Shown here: positions 1 to 9,640 of the stretch, piece by piece | Layout of the letters: the number at the start of each line of letters is the position of its first letter | Numbering within the stretch: the stretch's first letter is position 1 | From: Alterirhizorhabdus solaris | GTDB taxonomy: Bacteria > Pseudomonadota > Alphaproteobacteria > Sphingomonadales > Sphingomonadaceae | Assembly: GCF_007785815.1 (NCBI RefSeq) | Contig: NZ_VNIM01000037.1 | Span: 1-38,937 of the forward strand | Direction of reading: 5' to 3' | DNA: 38,937 nucleotides | Program-made: the position numbers and the translations under genes | Notes under the pieces: generated by a model | The model's input: the letters and a program-made list of their open reading frames with translations, nothing else | Database searches by the model: none | What the model was told of the DNA's origin: nothing

Positions 1-703
1 CGCGATAGGGCGCGGGGATCGCCGCCGAGCCGGGCAGCGACATGCCCAGCGCCTCGGCCAGCGAGTTCATCGTCGTGGCGGTGCCCATCGTGTTGCAATA
101 GCCGGTGGAGGGCGCGGACGAGGCGACCAGCTTGATGAAGCCGGACTGGTCGAGTTCGCCGGCCGCCATCAACTGCCGCGCCTTCCACACGATCGTACCG
201 GAGCCGGTCCGCTCGCCCTTGTGCCAGCCGTTGAGCATCGGGCCGACCGACAGCGCGATCGCCGGGATGTTCACCGTGGCCGCCGCCATCAGGCAGGCCG
301 GCGTGGTCTTGTCGCAGCCGATCGTCAGGACAACGCCGTCGAGCGGATAGCCGTAGAGGATCTCGACGAGACCGAGATAAGCGAGATTGCGGTCAAGGCC
401 GGCGGTGGGGCGCTTGCCGGTTTCTTGAATCGGGTGGACGGGAAATTCGAGCGGAATGCCGCCCATTTCGCGAATGCCCTCTCGCACGCGCTCCGCCAGC
501 ACCAGATGGTGGCGGTTGCAGGGGGAGAGGTCGCTGCCGGTCTGCGCGATGCCGATGATCGGGCGACCGGATTGAAGCTCTTCGAGGCTGATACCGAAGT
601 TCAGATAGCGCTCCAGATAGAGCGCGGTCATGTCTATGTTGTCGGGATTGTCGAACCAGGCGCGCGAGCGGAGCCTGGACTTGATTTCGGGCGAAGCGGT
701 CAT
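1..703 (-). CDS. Sugar-acid dehydratase, IlvD/Edd family (L-arabonate or D-xylonate dehydratase), 3' part cut off
   Basis: About 234 codons are present, reading leftward off the window edge; the family is about 590 residues, so over half is missing. It should dehydrate a C5 aldonic acid to its 2-keto-3-deoxy acid in the cytoplasm using an Fe-S cluster and Mg2+. The three cluster cysteines of the family are visible: C62 ([10 protein letters not shown]), C130 ([10 protein letters not shown]) and C203 (GYCNTMGT), close to the spacing I recall for Caulobacter xylonate dehydratase XylD. The N-terminus [21 protein letters not shown] is also XylD/AraC-like. The start is the ATG at 703, 10 bp after the epimerase stop, so the two are probably co-transcribed. 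L-arabonate is the more likely substrate because the neighbours make and use arabinose intermediates; xylonate or galactonate activity cannot be excluded. Confidence 0.9.
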   Translation of the reverse strand, partial: MTASPEIKSRLRSRAWFDNPDNIDMTALYLERYLNFGISLEELQSGRPIIGIAQTGSDLSPCNRHHLVLAERVREGIREMGGIPLEFPVHPIQETGKRPTAGLDRNLAYLGLVEILYGYPLDGVVLTIGCDKTTPACLMAAATVNIPAIALSVGPMLNGWHKGERTGSGTIVWKARQLMAAGELDQSGFIKLVASSAPSTGYCNTMGTATTMNSLAEALGMSLPGSAAIPAPYR

Positions 704-713
704 CTGGAATCCG

Positions 714-1862
714 TCAGCGGGCGGTGGAGAGGCGGTAGATCATGACGTGCCGATACGGCTTGCCGGGATCCACGCGGGCGGAGACGAACGCCGGCTGGTT
801 CGGCGCATCGGGGAATTTCTGCGGCTCCAGCGCGATGCCGTCACCCATCCGGTAGACGTGGCCGCCCTTGCCGATGAAGGTGCCGTCGAGGAAATTGCCG
901 GTATATACCTGCAGCCCCGGCTCGGTGCTCAGAACCTCGAGGACGCGGCCGGATTTCGGATCCTCCAGCCGGGCCGCAAGCTGCGGCGTGGCGGTGGTCC
1001 CTTTATCGAGGGCGAAATTATGATCGTAGCCACGGCCGAAGCGGATTTGCTCGTCGCGCCCGTCACGGATGCCGTTGGCCAATATCCGCGCACGGCGGAA
1101 ATCGAAGATGGTGTTCGCGACGGGGCGGCGTTCGCCCGTCGGGATGAGCGCGGCGTCGACCGGGGTATAGGTTGCGGCCGGGATCGTCAGCGTGTGGAAG
1201 GTGACACCCTCGGGCGAACCCTCGCCGGCCAGGTTGAAGATCGCATGATTGGTCATGTTGATGACGGTCGGCTGCGTCGTCGTTGCGGCAAAGGTGATGG
1301 TGAGCGCGCCTGTTTCGTCGAGTGCGTAGGTGACGGTCACGTCGAGCGCCCCTGGGTAGCCGAGATCGCCATCGGGGCTGCGATGCTTCAGCACGACGGT
1401 CGCGGACGCACCGCTGGCGATCGATGCGATCGTCCAGTTCTGCTTGTCGAACCCCTTGCCGCCACCATGCAGGGAATTGACCTTGTCGTTCAGCGGCAGC
1501 TGGTACGTCTTGCCCTCGAGCGCGAATTTTCCGCCGGCGATGCGGTTGGCGTACCGGCCGATGGTAGCGCCGAAATAATTGGGATGTGCCTCGTAGGATG
1601 CCGCATCGTCATACCCGAGGATAACGTCGGCCGGCCTGCCGGTTCGGTCCGGCCCGATCAGCGACTGCAGCGTTGCGCCGTAGGTAAGGATGCGCGCGGA
1701 TACGCCGTGCGCATTGGACAGGGTGACGGCCTCGACCTTGCTGCCGTCGGCCAGTTTGCCGGCAGCCGCGCGCCGCGCATCCGCCGCCCACGCATGCTCC
1801 GGGCCTACCGCCAGCGCCATTATCGCCGCTGCCGCCCACACTGCGTTGAACGCCTTCTGCAT
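714..1862 (-). CDS. galM: Aldose 1-epimerase (galactose mutarotase), exported
   Basis: Interconverts alpha and beta anomers of aldoses such as galactose, arabinose or xylose. About 382 residues. The N-terminus has a signal peptide (hydrophobic stretch ending near HAWAAD), so it should act in the periplasm, where GH products accumulate. Family motifs visible are [11 protein letters not shown] with a catalytic His, TNHAIFNL with the second His, and [13 protein letters not shown] with the catalytic Glu near the C-terminus. The ATG at 1862 is preferred over the GTG directly before it at 1865. It is the first gene of a leftward unit with the sugar-acid dehydratase, and diverges from the sugar transporter across a gap with a candidate GntR box. 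Confidence 0.93.
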   Translation of the reverse strand: MQKAFNAVWAAAAIMALAVGPEHAWAADARRAAAGKLADGSKVEAVTLSNAHGVSARILTYGATLQSLIGPDRTGRPADVILGYDDAASYEAHPNYFGATIGRYANRIAGGKFALEGKTYQLPLNDKVNSLHGGGKGFDKQNWTIASIASGASATVVLKHRSPDGDLGYPGALDVTVTYALDETGALTITFAATTTQPTVINMTNHAIFNLAGEGSPEGVTFHTLTIPAATYTPVDAALIPTGERRPVANTIFDFRRARILANGIRDGRDEQIRFGRGYDHNFALDKGTTATPQLAARLEDPKSGRVLEVLSTEPGLQVYTGNFLDGTFIGKGGHVYRMGDGIALEPQKFPDAPNQPAFVSARVDPGKPYRHVMIYRLSTAR

Positions 1863-1911
1863 CACCCGCCCCCGTTGCCCGAACGCCGTTGACGCGCCTC
1901 GCTACCTTATC

Positions 1912-1922
1912 TAGTCCGACAA
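1912..1922. promoter_or_regulatory. Candidate GntR/FadR-type operator (TNGTNNNACNA) between galM and the sugar transporter
   Basis: The sequence TAGTCCGACAA fits the FadR-subfamily consensus TNGTNNNACNA. It lies in the divergent gap between the epimerase start (1862) and the transporter start (1997), where one repressor could govern both units. A second match lies in front of the semialdehyde dehydrogenase. The consensus has only six fixed bases, so single matches are expected by chance about every 4 kb; the location is the main support. Confidence 0.4.
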
Positions 1923-1996
1923 TCCAGCAAAGAGCAAGATGTTCGCGCCTGCGGCCGTATCGGCTCGGCTCTGGCAAGCGAATCGGGGAGGGACGT

Positions 1997-3310
1997 ATGG
2001 CGGGACCAGTCAACGGATCGGCAGCCGTTCTGCGCGATGCTGCCCCTTTGGGCACGAACTACCGGCCGGCGCTGACGCTGCTGGCCAGCCTGTTCTTCAT
2101 GTGGGGCTTCATCACCGTCATCAACAACACGCTGCTGCCGCACCTGCGCAGCGTGTTCGAGCTCAGCTACACGCAGACGACGCTGATCGAGAGCACCTGG
2201 TTCATCGCGTATTTCTTCGCATCGATTCCGTCGGCCAAGCTGATCGAGCGGATCGGCTATCAGCGGGCGATGGTGGCGGGGCTCGGCATCATGGCCGCCG
2301 GCGCGCTGCTGATGATTCCGGCAGCGCGGCTCCCTTCCTATGGTGTCACGCTCGCCGCGCTGTTCATCATCGCGAGCGGCATCACGCTGCTCCAGGTTGC
2401 CGCCAATCCTTATGTAGCCGTCGTCGGATCGCCTGAAACCGCCTCGTCGCGGCTGAATCTGGTACAGGCGTTCAACTCGCTCGGCACGACGCTAGCGCCC
2501 TTGTTCGGCGGCTATCTGATCCTCGGGCGCTCCACCTCGGGGACCAGCGGGCCGGGGGCGGCGACGCTGACGCAGGCGGAACGGCTAGCCGATGCGCAAT
2601 CGGTGCAACTGCCCTATCTGATCGTGGCCGTGGCGCTGATCGTGCTGGCGATCGTGATCGCGCGCTTCCCGCTGCCGGCGCTCGGCAACGCGACGCGGCG
2701 TTCGGCGAAGGCCGAGCGCAAGGGGCTGTCGCTATGGAGCCACCGCAACCTCGTGCTCGGCGTGCCAGCGATCTTCATCTACCTAATCGCCGAGATCGGC
2801 GTCTCGAACTTGTTCATCAACTTCGTGTCGCAGCCGGAGATCGGCAACCTCACGCACGAGCAGGCGTCTCATTATCTGTTCCTGCTGTGGGGCGGGATGA
2901 TGCTGGGGCGCTTCGTCGGCAGCGTGCTGATGCAGAAAGTCGCGGCGGAACGGGTGCTCGGCTTCGTCAGCCTGTGCGCGTGCGCGGTGATGCTGGTGGC
3001 GACCTTTACGAGCGGCCATGTCGCGATGTGGGCGCTGATCTCGGTCGGCCTGTTCCACTCGATCATGTTCCCGACGATCTTCACGCTCGCCATCCGGGGA
3101 CTGGGGCCGCTGACAGAGGAGGGGTCCGGCCTGCTCGTCATGGCGATCGCGGGCGGGGCGCTGGTGATCGTGCAGGGCTGGCTGGCCGATACCTACGGCC
3201 TGCAATGGTCGTTCCTGCTGACCGCTGCGTGCGAACTTTATGTCTTGTTATACGCGGCTTGGGGATCGCGGCCGACGGCCGCGCTGCCGCCGCCCGAAGT
3301 GGTACGCTAG
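1997..3310 (+). CDS. Sugar MFS transporter, FucP-like (fucose/glucose/galactose:H+ symporter family)
   Basis: About 437 residues with roughly twelve hydrophobic segments, in the inner membrane. The first segment FFMWGFITVINNTLLPHL and the following AYFFASIPSAKLIERIGYQ are characteristic of the fucose-galactose-glucose:H+ symporter branch of the major facilitator superfamily. A longer reading frame from 1889 exists, but the ATG at 1997 is chosen because GGGGAGGGA lies just upstream and the extra 36 residues are Arg-rich and not transporter-like. The context points to uptake of L-arabinose and/or D-galactose into the cytoplasmic pathway encoded next door. Its stop shares four bases (CTAG) with the stop of the convergent GntR gene, so there is no room for a separate terminator. 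Confidence 0.93.
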   Translation: MAGPVNGSAAVLRDAAPLGTNYRPALTLLASLFFMWGFITVINNTLLPHLRSVFELSYTQTTLIESTWFIAYFFASIPSAKLIERIGYQRAMVAGLGIMAAGALLMIPAARLPSYGVTLAALFIIASGITLLQVAANPYVAVVGSPETASSRLNLVQAFNSLGTTLAPLFGGYLILGRSTSGTSGPGAATLTQAERLADAQSVQLPYLIVAVALIVLAIVIARFPLPALGNATRRSAKAERKGLSLWSHRNLVLGVPAIFIYLIAEIGVSNLFINFVSQPEIGNLTHEQASHYLFLLWGGMMLGRFVGSVLMQKVAAERVLGFVSLCACAVMLVATFTSGHVAMWALISVGLFHSIMFPTIFTLAIRGLGPLTEEGSGLLVMAIAGGALVIVQGWLADTYGLQWSFLLTAACELYVLLYAAWGSRPTAALPPPEVVR

Positions 3311-4104
3311 ACCGGATCGGTCCGCATGGCGATGCTGGTATCGTCCAGCGCGAGATCGACCAGCATCCGCATGGCGGCGCCGGCTGCGTCGGCATCGCCA
3401 GCCAGAATCGCCTCATAGACTCTCGCATGATCCGGGATCGGATTGCGCGGGAGGGCGCGGGACCGCTGCTTGTATTGCGTGGTCCAATGCACCGCCGCGC
3501 CGATGCTGGCGCTGAGCACCATCATCGCGGCGTTGCGGGTGGCGCGCAGGATGGCGTTGTGGAAATCCCGATCGGCGGCGCGGCCCGCCTCTGTTGCCAG
3601 CGTATGGCGACGCATGCCGGCAAGCGCATCCTTTATCGCCTTTAGATCACTGCGGTCGCGCCGCTCCGCTGCGAAGCGGGCGGCAGCGGGTTCGACGACG
3701 CCGCGAAGCTCGAACAGCTCACGGACGAACGCTTCGTCCGGCTCGCCGGCAAAGGCCCAGGCCAGCACGTCCGGATCGAGCAGGTTCCAGCGATCGCGCG
3801 GCAGCACGCGGGTGCCCGCCTTTGGGCGGCTTTCGATGAGCCCCTTCGCCGTAAGAACCTGGACCGCCTCCCGATAGGCGCCGCGAGAGACGTCGAGCGC
3901 TTCGGAAAAGGCGACCTCGCTTGACAGGACATCGCCCGGCGCGAACGCGCCCGAGAGGATAGCGGTGCCGAGCTTGTGCGCGATTGCGCCGTGCAGCCGG
4001 CGGCCCGTGCCGCGCGGCGCCCGGGGTGCCACCCCGGCAGCTTCCGGCGGATTGCTGGCAGTTTCTGGCGGATCGCCGGCGGGTTCGGGTTCTTTGTCGG
4101 TCAT
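3307..4104 (-). CDS. GntR-family transcriptional regulator, FadR subfamily (FCD domain)
   Basis: 265 residues. After a Pro/Ala-rich N-terminal tail of about 35 residues there is a winged helix-turn-helix (about residues 38-102, with [19 protein letters not shown] and [27 protein letters not shown] in two parts of the fold), then an all-helical FCD domain (about 115-258). FCD features are [26 protein letters not shown] and DHARVYEAI, which carry the Asp/His residues that bind metal or ligand in this subfamily. It is divergent from the semialdehyde dehydrogenase, with an 11-bp palindrome in the 102-bp gap, and convergent with the sugar transporter. The inference is a repressor of the arabinose genes released by a sugar acid such as arabonate or a keto-deoxy acid; the effector is not visible in the sequence. 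Confidence 0.93.
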   Translation of the reverse strand: MTDKEPEPAGDPPETASNPPEAAGVAPRAPRGTGRRLHGAIAHKLGTAILSGAFAPGDVLSSEVAFSEALDVSRGAYREAVQVLTAKGLIESRPKAGTRVLPRDRWNLLDPDVLAWAFAGEPDEAFVRELFELRGVVEPAAARFAAERRDRSDLKAIKDALAGMRRHTLATEAGRAADRDFHNAILRATRNAAMMVLSASIGAAVHWTTQYKQRSRALPRNPIPDHARVYEAILAGDADAAGAAMRMLVDLALDDTSIAMRTDPV

Positions 4105-4143
4105 GCTGATCTCCAGCGCGTACCGCTAACAGCGCGGGGGCGA

Positions 4144-4154
4144 TCGTGGAACGA
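4144..4154. promoter_or_regulatory. Candidate GntR operator, perfect TCGT-GGA-ACGA palindrome
   Basis: TCGTGGAACGA is a perfect inverted repeat with a 3-nt spacer and fits TNGTNNNACNA, the FadR-subfamily consensus. It lies between the regulator start (4104) and the semialdehyde dehydrogenase start (4207), the expected place for autoregulation plus control of the catabolic run. Confidence 0.55.
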
Positions 4155-4206
4155 GAGATTGCCTTATCGCGGTCGCGTATTTAAGTCGGAGTATAAGGAG
4201 AAGGTG

Positions 4207-5763
4207 ATGACCGATCAGAGCAAGCTTGTGCGAGCCACGGCTCCTGCCCTGCATTCTATCGACGCGCAGACAGGCGCGATCGTCAGCGACGCTTTCGCGG
4301 TTCACGGTTTCGATGATGTCGCGGCCGCTTGCGCCGCCGCCGAGGCGGCGTTCGATATCTACCGCGCGACCGATCGGGCGACGCGCGCCGCCTTCCTCGA
4401 CCGGATCGGCGACGAGATCGTCACGATCGGCGACGTGCTGATCGAGACTGCCGTGCGCGAGAGCGGCCTGCCGCGCGCGCGTCTGGAGGGCGAGCGCGGC
4501 CGTACTGTCGGCCAGCTCAGGTTGTTCGCCGATGTGGTGCGGCGGGGCGAGTGGCTCGGCCTGCGCATCGATCCGGCACTGCCGGATCGTCAGCCCGCGC
4601 CACGCCCCGATTTGCGGCTCCGGATGGTGCCGCTGGGGCCGGTCGCGGTGTTCGGCGCATCCAATTTCCCGCTCGCTTTCTCGACGGCCGGCGGCGACAC
4701 GGCATCGGCGCTGGCGGCGGGTTGCCCGGTGGTGGTGAAGGGGCATCCGGCGCACCCCGCGGCAGGCGCGCTGGTGGCGGAGGCGATCCGGCGCGCGGTT
4801 TCCGCCAGTGGTTTGCCCGAAGGCGTGTTCTCGCATCTCGTCGGCGCGGGCAATGCGCTCGGCGCGGCACTGGTGCAGGATCCCCGTATCGCCGCCGTCG
4901 GCTTCACCGGCTCGCGCGGCGGCGGCCTCGCACTCGTCAAACTGGCGCAGGCGCGGCCGGTGCCGATCCCGGTGTATGCCGAAATGTCGAGCATCAACCC
5001 GGTGGTGCTGTTGCCGCATGCGCTGGCCGCGCGCGGCGCGGCGCTGGGTTCGGCGTTCGTCGGTTCCCTGACGATGGGAGCGGGACAGTTCTGCACCAAT
5101 CCCGGGCTGGTGTTGGCGATGGAGGGGGAGGGGCTGGACGTCTTCGTCACTGCCGCCGTCGCGGCACTGCAGGCGAGCGTCGGCGCGACGATGCTGACGG
5201 GCGGCATCCACGCGGCTTATGGGCAGGGCGTCCAGGCGCTCGCAGCACATGAGGATGTTGAAACTCTCGCGCAGGGGCAGGCGGGCGAGGGCGTGGCCGC
5301 TGGCCGCGCCGCGTTGTTCGCGACTGATGCGGCCGCCTTCCTGCGCGACGAGGCGCTGGGGCATGAGGTGTTCGGCGCATCCTCGCTGCTGGTGCGCTGC
5401 CGCGATGCGGATGAATTGCGCGATGTGCTGGCAAAGGTGGAGGGGCAGTTGACCGCGACACTGCAGATGGACGCCGAGGACGAAGCGCTCGCGGCGACGC
5501 TGATCCCGATCCTTGAGCGCAAGGCCGGCCGCATCCTCGCCAATGGCTGGCCGACGGGCGTGGAGGTGACGCATGCGATGGTCCATGGCGGGCCCTATCC
5601 GGCGACGTCCGATGCGCGCACGACATCCGTCGGCAGCCTGGCGATCGATCGCTTCCTGCGGCCGGTGTCTTACCAGAATCTGGCGAGCGCGCTGCTGCCC
5701 GCCGAACTACGCGATGGGACGGCGAACGATGTGCCGGTGTTGATCGACGGCAAGCGCAACTGA
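4207..5763 (+). CDS. Alpha-ketoglutaric semialdehyde dehydrogenase (2,5-dioxovalerate dehydrogenase)
   Basis: Oxidises 2-oxoglutarate semialdehyde to 2-oxoglutarate with NAD(P)+, the last step of the non-phosphorylative pentose pathway feeding the TCA cycle. 518 residues, the usual length of this aldehyde dehydrogenase subgroup. Visible elements are [19 protein letters not shown] (cofactor entry), GFTGSRGGG (Rossmann turn), E259 in AEMSSINPV (general base) and C296 in GQFCTNPG (nucleophile). The frame stays open upstream to 3976, but the ATG at 4207 with ATAAGGAGAAGGTG in front is the clear start; the upstream extension would overlap the regulator gene. It is followed after 54 bp by the AraD1-type gene. 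GC-rich inverted bases at about 5776-5805 may form an intercistronic hairpin. Confidence 0.94.
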   Translation: MTDQSKLVRATAPALHSIDAQTGAIVSDAFAVHGFDDVAAACAAAEAAFDIYRATDRATRAAFLDRIGDEIVTIGDVLIETAVRESGLPRARLEGERGRTVGQLRLFADVVRRGEWLGLRIDPALPDRQPAPRPDLRLRMVPLGPVAVFGASNFPLAFSTAGGDTASALAAGCPVVVKGHPAHPAAGALVAEAIRRAVSASGLPEGVFSHLVGAGNALGAALVQDPRIAAVGFTGSRGGGLALVKLAQARPVPIPVYAEMSSINPVVLLPHALAARGAALGSAFVGSLTMGAGQFCTNPGLVLAMEGEGLDVFVTAAVAALQASVGATMLTGGIHAAYGQGVQALAAHEDVETLAQGQAGEGVAAGRAALFATDAAAFLRDEALGHEVFGASSLLVRCRDADELRDVLAKVEGQLTATLQMDAEDEALAATLIPILERKAGRILANGWPTGVEVTHAMVHGGPYPATSDARTTSVGSLAIDRFLRPVSYQNLASALLPAELRDGTANDVPVLIDGKRN

Positions 5764-5817
5764 GATGAACGCTATGCGCCGCCGCCCCGGAGCGGGCGCG
5801 GCGAAAGGGAGGATAGG

Positions 5818-6810
5818 ATGAGCCTGCGCCTGTTGCAGCATCGCAAACCAAGCGGTGCGCGTTCGGTGATCGCCACTTTCGACGATCGGGCCGCGTTCGT
5901 GCCGGGTGTCGAGACGGTCGTCGCCCTGGCATCGCGGGCGATCGCGGCGGGCACCGATCTGGTCGGGGCGGTGGCGGCATGCGGCGCGGGGGATGCGGTC
6001 GATCTGGCGGCCGAGTTCGCCGCCGGGACGATCATCGCCCCGATCGACCATGCCGATCCGGCGCATCTGGTGTTGTCCGGCACCGGGCTGACCCATCTCG
6101 GATCGGCCGAGGGGCGTGACAAGATGCACCGCGCCGCTGCCGCCGCCGAAGCCAAGACGGATTCGATGCGGATGTTCCTCGAAGGGGTCGAAGGCGGCAA
6201 GCCCGTGGCCGGGCAGGCGGGGCAGCAGCCGGAATGGTTCTACAAGGGCGATGGCTCGCAGCTCGTCGCGCCGGGCGCGCCGCTGACCATGCCGGCCTTC
6301 GCCCAAGATGGCGGCGAGGAACCGGAGCTGGCCGGCGTCTATCTGATCGGGCCGGACGGCACGCCGTTCCGGCTCGGCATCTGCCTCGCCAACGAGTTCA
6401 GCGATCATGTGACCGAACGGCACAATTATCTGTGGCTGGCGCATTCCAAGCTGCGGCAGGCGGCGCTGGGGCCGGAACTGCTGGTCGGCGCGCTGCCCGA
6501 TCATGTCGAGGGGATGAGCCGAATCCGCCGGGGGGATGCGGTGCTGTGGGAAAAGCCATTTCTTTCGGGCGAGTCGAACATGTCGCACAGCTTCGCCAAT
6601 CTGGAGGCGCATCATTTCAAATATGCGCTGTTCCGCCGGCCGGGCGACATCCACGTCCATTTCTTCGGCACAGCGACGCTCTCCTTCTCGGACGGCGTGA
6701 GCACGCAGGCGGGTGACGTGTTCGAGATCGAGGCGGCACCCTTCACGCTGCCGCTGCGCAATCCGCTGGCGCGCGCCGAGGCTGCGGCCGTTTCGGTCCA
6801 GGCGTTGTGA
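5818..6810 (+). CDS. AraD1/GguC-type FAH-fold protein, likely 2-keto-3-deoxy-L-arabonate dehydratase
   Basis: 330 residues with the layout of the AraD1 (GguC) branch of the fumarylacetoacetate hydrolase superfamily. The C-terminal half has GVYLIGPDGTPFRLGICLANEFSDHVTE, the metal-binding Glu/Asp pattern region, and KLRQAALGPELLVG. The expected reaction is dehydration of 2-keto-3-deoxy-L-arabonate to 2-oxoglutarate semialdehyde, the substrate of the preceding dehydrogenase. The start ATG has AGGGAGGAT close upstream. The stop TGA overlaps the GTG start of the next gene (GTGA), suggesting translational coupling. Function is from family and context; some members have not been assayed, and the FAH fold also includes lyases. 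Confidence 0.85.
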   Translation: MSLRLLQHRKPSGARSVIATFDDRAAFVPGVETVVALASRAIAAGTDLVGAVAACGAGDAVDLAAEFAAGTIIAPIDHADPAHLVLSGTGLTHLGSAEGRDKMHRAAAAAEAKTDSMRMFLEGVEGGKPVAGQAGQQPEWFYKGDGSQLVAPGAPLTMPAFAQDGGEEPELAGVYLIGPDGTPFRLGICLANEFSDHVTERHNYLWLAHSKLRQAALGPELLVGALPDHVEGMSRIRRGDAVLWEKPFLSGESNMSHSFANLEAHHFKYALFRRPGDIHVHFFGTATLSFSDGVSTQAGDVFEIEAAPFTLPLRNPLARAEAAAVSVQAL

Positions 6811-7751
6811 GCGACGCGCCGATCCGCATCGCCGTCGCGGGCATGGGCAAGATCGCGCACGATCAGCATCTGCCCGCGATCGCAGGTGATCCGGGCTTCA
6901 CCCTTGCCGCGACGGTGAGCCGCAGCGATGCCCGCGTGGCGGGCGTGCCGCACTACCGATCGTTGCAGGCGTTGCTCGACGACGACGGTGTGGCGGTGGA
7001 TGCGGTGGCGCTCTGCACGCCGCCGCAGGTGCGCTACGATTTCGCCGCGATGGCGCTGGCGCGGGGCCGCCATGTGTTCCTCGAAAAACCGCCGGGGGCG
7101 ACGCTGGCCGAGGTGGCGGCGCTCGAACGCCATGCGGCGGATGCGGGTGTGACTTTGTTCGCGAGCTGGCATTCACGCTTCGCTGCGGGTGTGGAACCCG
7201 CGCGGGCGTGGCTCGCCGATCGCCGGATCGACCGGGTAAGCGTCGTCTGGCGCGAGGATGTGCGCGTGTGGCATCCAGGGCAGGCGTGGATCTGGGAGCC
7301 GGGTGGCCTGGGCGTGTTCGATCCGGGAATCAATGCGCTGTCCATCGCGACCCGCATCCTGCCGCGCCCCTTCTTCCTGCAATCGGCCACGATGGCGATG
7401 CCGGCCAACCGAGCGGCGCCGATCGCCGCCGACCTGCACTTCCGCGATACTGCCGGGGCGCCGATCGAGATGGATCTCGACTGGCGCCAGACCGGCCCGC
7501 AAAGCTGGGACATCATCGTCGAGACGGATGCCGGCACCTGCCGACTGTCGGGAGGCGGGGCGACGCTGACGGTGCCGGGCGGCACTGAGCGGGGGGAGGA
7601 CCGCGAATATGCCGGACTCTACGCCCGGTTCGGTGCGCTGGTCCGCGCCGGCGCCAGCGACGTGGATACGTCACCGCTGCGGCTCGTCGCCGATGCCTTC
7701 CTTCGCGCCCGCCGCGAGATCGTCGAACCGTTCGAGGATCAGAGCCGGTGA
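6807..7751 (+). CDS. L-arabinose / D-galactose 1-dehydrogenase (Gfo/Idh/MocA family)
   Basis: 314 residues, cytoplasmic, oxidising L-arabinose (and probably D-galactose) to the aldono-lactone with NAD(P)+. The N-terminal Rossmann region begins IRIAVAGMGKIAHDQHLPAI; the family EKPPG motif carries K94; the catalytic segment GVFDPGINALS holds D172 and N176. Long stretches (WHSR, EDVRVWHPGQ, WIWEPGGLGVFDPGIN) match, as I recall it, Azospirillum brasilense AraA, an arabinose 1-dehydrogenase that also oxidises galactose. The start is GTG at 6807, overlapping the previous stop. This is the entry step of the pathway, and its dual specificity fits the mix of arabinosidase and beta-galactosidase genes nearby. 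No lactonase follows. Confidence 0.9.
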   Translation: MSDAPIRIAVAGMGKIAHDQHLPAIAGDPGFTLAATVSRSDARVAGVPHYRSLQALLDDDGVAVDAVALCTPPQVRYDFAAMALARGRHVFLEKPPGATLAEVAALERHAADAGVTLFASWHSRFAAGVEPARAWLADRRIDRVSVVWREDVRVWHPGQAWIWEPGGLGVFDPGINALSIATRILPRPFFLQSATMAMPANRAAPIAADLHFRDTAGAPIEMDLDWRQTGPQSWDIIVETDAGTCRLSGGGATLTVPGGTERGEDREYAGLYARFGALVRAGASDVDTSPLRLVADAFLRARREIVEPFEDQSR

Positions 7752-7927
7752 CATTTCGACGGCCCGATTCCGATATGGTCGGCGGCGGCCAGCCGTGCGG
7801 CGGGCTGCCCGGCAGCGCGGCCGGTTCGATATTGCGAAGACGATCGCACTGGCGATTTGAAGATATCCACACTTGATGCCGGGCCGATGGCACTGGACGA
7901 TAGATCGACGAGAGAGGGGATTTCAGG

Positions 7928-9640
7928 ATGTACGGGACCGTTTCACAACAAGCGCGCTTCCTTCTGGGCGGCGCGGCGGCCATTGCGCTCGCGGTTGCCA
8001 CTCCTTCTTTTGGGCAGACGGCTGCAACGCCGGTCGTCACACCGGCGGCCGCGTCAACCGCTCCGGGGACGCTGACCATCCAGGCCGACAAGCCCGGCGC
8101 GGTCATAAATCGCGACATCTTCGGTCAGTTCGCCGAGCATCTCGGCCTCGGCATCTATGACGGAGTATGGGTCGGCAAGGGCTCGAAGATCCCCAACGTG
8201 CGCGGCATCCGCAGCGACGTGGTGGATGCGCTGAAGGCGATCAAGGTGCCCGTCGTCCGCTGGCCCGGCGGTTGTTTCGCGGACGAATATCATTGGCGCG
8301 ACGGCATCGGCCCGGCGGCCAAGCGCCGCACGACGGTGAACGCCAACTGGGCCAACGCGGTCGAGCCGAACAGCTTCGGCACCGATGAGTTCATGGACTT
8401 CGCCCAGCAGATCGGCTCGGAGGCGTACATCTCGGTCAACGTCGGGTCCGGCACGGTGCAGGAGGCGTCCGACTGGCTGGACTATATGACCGGCGTCGCG
8501 CCGTCGTCCGCTGCCGGTGAGCGCGCCGCCAACGGCCACAAGGCGCCGTACAAGGTCAAGTATCTCGGCCTCGGCAATGAGATGTGGGGCTGCGGCGGCC
8601 CCTATACGGGCGAGGAATATGTGACGAAGATGAAGATCTTCGCGCATTTCGTCCACAACCAGAACCCGGATCAGGCGCCGCCGAAGGTCGATTTCGCGGC
8701 GATCGCGAAGGATCTGATGACGGGCAAGGCCATGGACTCGCTGCCCGCCAACCCCAACGGCATGAAGCGCATCGCCGGCGGGCCGAACAGTGCCGATCCG
8801 TCCTATACCGAGATCATCATGAAGGCGTGGAAGGCACGCAGCCCGATCTACTGGGACATCGACGGCATCTCGCTGCACCAATATACCTGGGGCTCGCTGC
8901 CGTTCAACGAGCCGGCGACCGGCTTCGACGAGAAGAGCTATGCCACCGTCCTGATGCAGACGCAGTGGATGGACCGAACGATCACCAAACATTCCGAGAT
9001 CATGGACAAATATGATCCCAAGAAACACGTCGCGCTCGTCGTCGACGAATGGGGCGTCTGGCTGAAGCCCCGGGCGGGGACGGAATCGCTGTTCCTGATC
9101 CAGGACAGTTCGCTGCGCGACGGGATCGCGGCGGCGATGAACCTCAACATCTTCTCGCGTCACGCCGATCGCGTCCGCATGACCAACATCGCCCAGATGG
9201 TGAACGTGCTGCAGGCGATGATCATGACGGAGGGGCCGAAGATGGTCCTGACGCCGACCTACCACGTCTACCGGATGTACGTGCCGTTTCAGGATGCGAC
9301 CTACTTGCCCGTCACCTTCAATGCGGGCGAGTATAAGGTCGGTGCGATCACGCTGCCCAAGGTCGATGCGCTGGCGGCACGCGGAAAGGACGGCAAGGTC
9401 TGGCTGTCGCTCGTCAACCTCGACGCCAACAACCCCGCCGACGTGACCGCCAGCATTCCCGGCGTCGCGGCAAGCCGGGCGGAGGGCGAGGTGCTGACGG
9501 CGGCGAGCTTCAACACCGTCAACACCTTTCAGGCCCCGGCCGCGGTCGCCCCCAAACCGTTCCGCGCCGTCGCGCAGGGCGGCTCGCTCACGCTTCGCCT
9601 CCCGCCGCATTCGGTCACGGTCGTCCACCTGGAGCCGTAA
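7928..9640 (+). CDS. abfA: Alpha-L-arabinofuranosidase, GH51, exported
   Basis: 570 residues. A signal peptide (hydrophobic stretch to about residue 30, ATPSFGQ) sends it out of the cytoplasm, unlike many cytoplasmic GH51 enzymes. It is a (beta/alpha)8 retaining enzyme that releases terminal arabinofuranose from arabinan, arabinoxylan or arabinogalactan side chains. Visible motifs are FGQFAEHLG near the mature N-terminus, VVRWPGGCFADEYHWRDG, the acid/base E218 in GLGNEMWG and the nucleophile E374 in VVDEWGVW. The C-terminal beta domain ends SLTLRLPPHSVTVVHLEP. GAGAGAGGGG precedes the ATG by 8 bases. It follows the dehydrogenase after 176 bp of GC-rich sequence in which I see no GntR box, so it may have its own promoter. 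It converges with the CE1-like gene across 118 bp. Confidence 0.95.
   Translation: MYGTVSQQARFLLGGAAAIALAVATPSFGQTAATPVVTPAAASTAPGTLTIQADKPGAVINRDIFGQFAEHLGLGIYDGVWVGKGSKIPNVRGIRSDVVDALKAIKVPVVRWPGGCFADEYHWRDGIGPAAKRRTTVNANWANAVEPNSFGTDEFMDFAQQIGSEAYISVNVGSGTVQEASDWLDYMTGVAPSSAAGERAANGHKAPYKVKYLGLGNEMWGCGGPYTGEEYVTKMKIFAHFVHNQNPDQAPPKVDFAAIAKDLMTGKAMDSLPANPNGMKRIAGGPNSADPSYTEIIMKAWKARSPIYWDIDGISLHQYTWGSLPFNEPATGFDEKSYATVLMQTQWMDRTITKHSEIMDKYDPKKHVALVVDEWGVWLKPRAGTESLFLIQDSSLRDGIAAAMNLNIFSRHADRVRMTNIAQMVNVLQAMIMTEGPKMVLTPTYHVYRMYVPFQDATYLPVTFNAGEYKVGAITLPKVDALAARGKDGKVWLSLVNLDANNPADVTASIPGVAASRAEGEVLTAASFNTVNTFQAPAAVAPKPFRAVAQGGSLTLRLPPHSVTVVHLEP

Noticed and set aside
630-1892. 420-codon open frame on the + strand
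   Set aside because: Antisense shadow of the epimerase gene, which has clear family motifs; the + frame is Arg/Gly/Asp-rich with no recognisable domain.
4126-5586. 486-codon open frame on the - strand
   Set aside because: Shadow of the semialdehyde dehydrogenase, caused by high GC at third positions.
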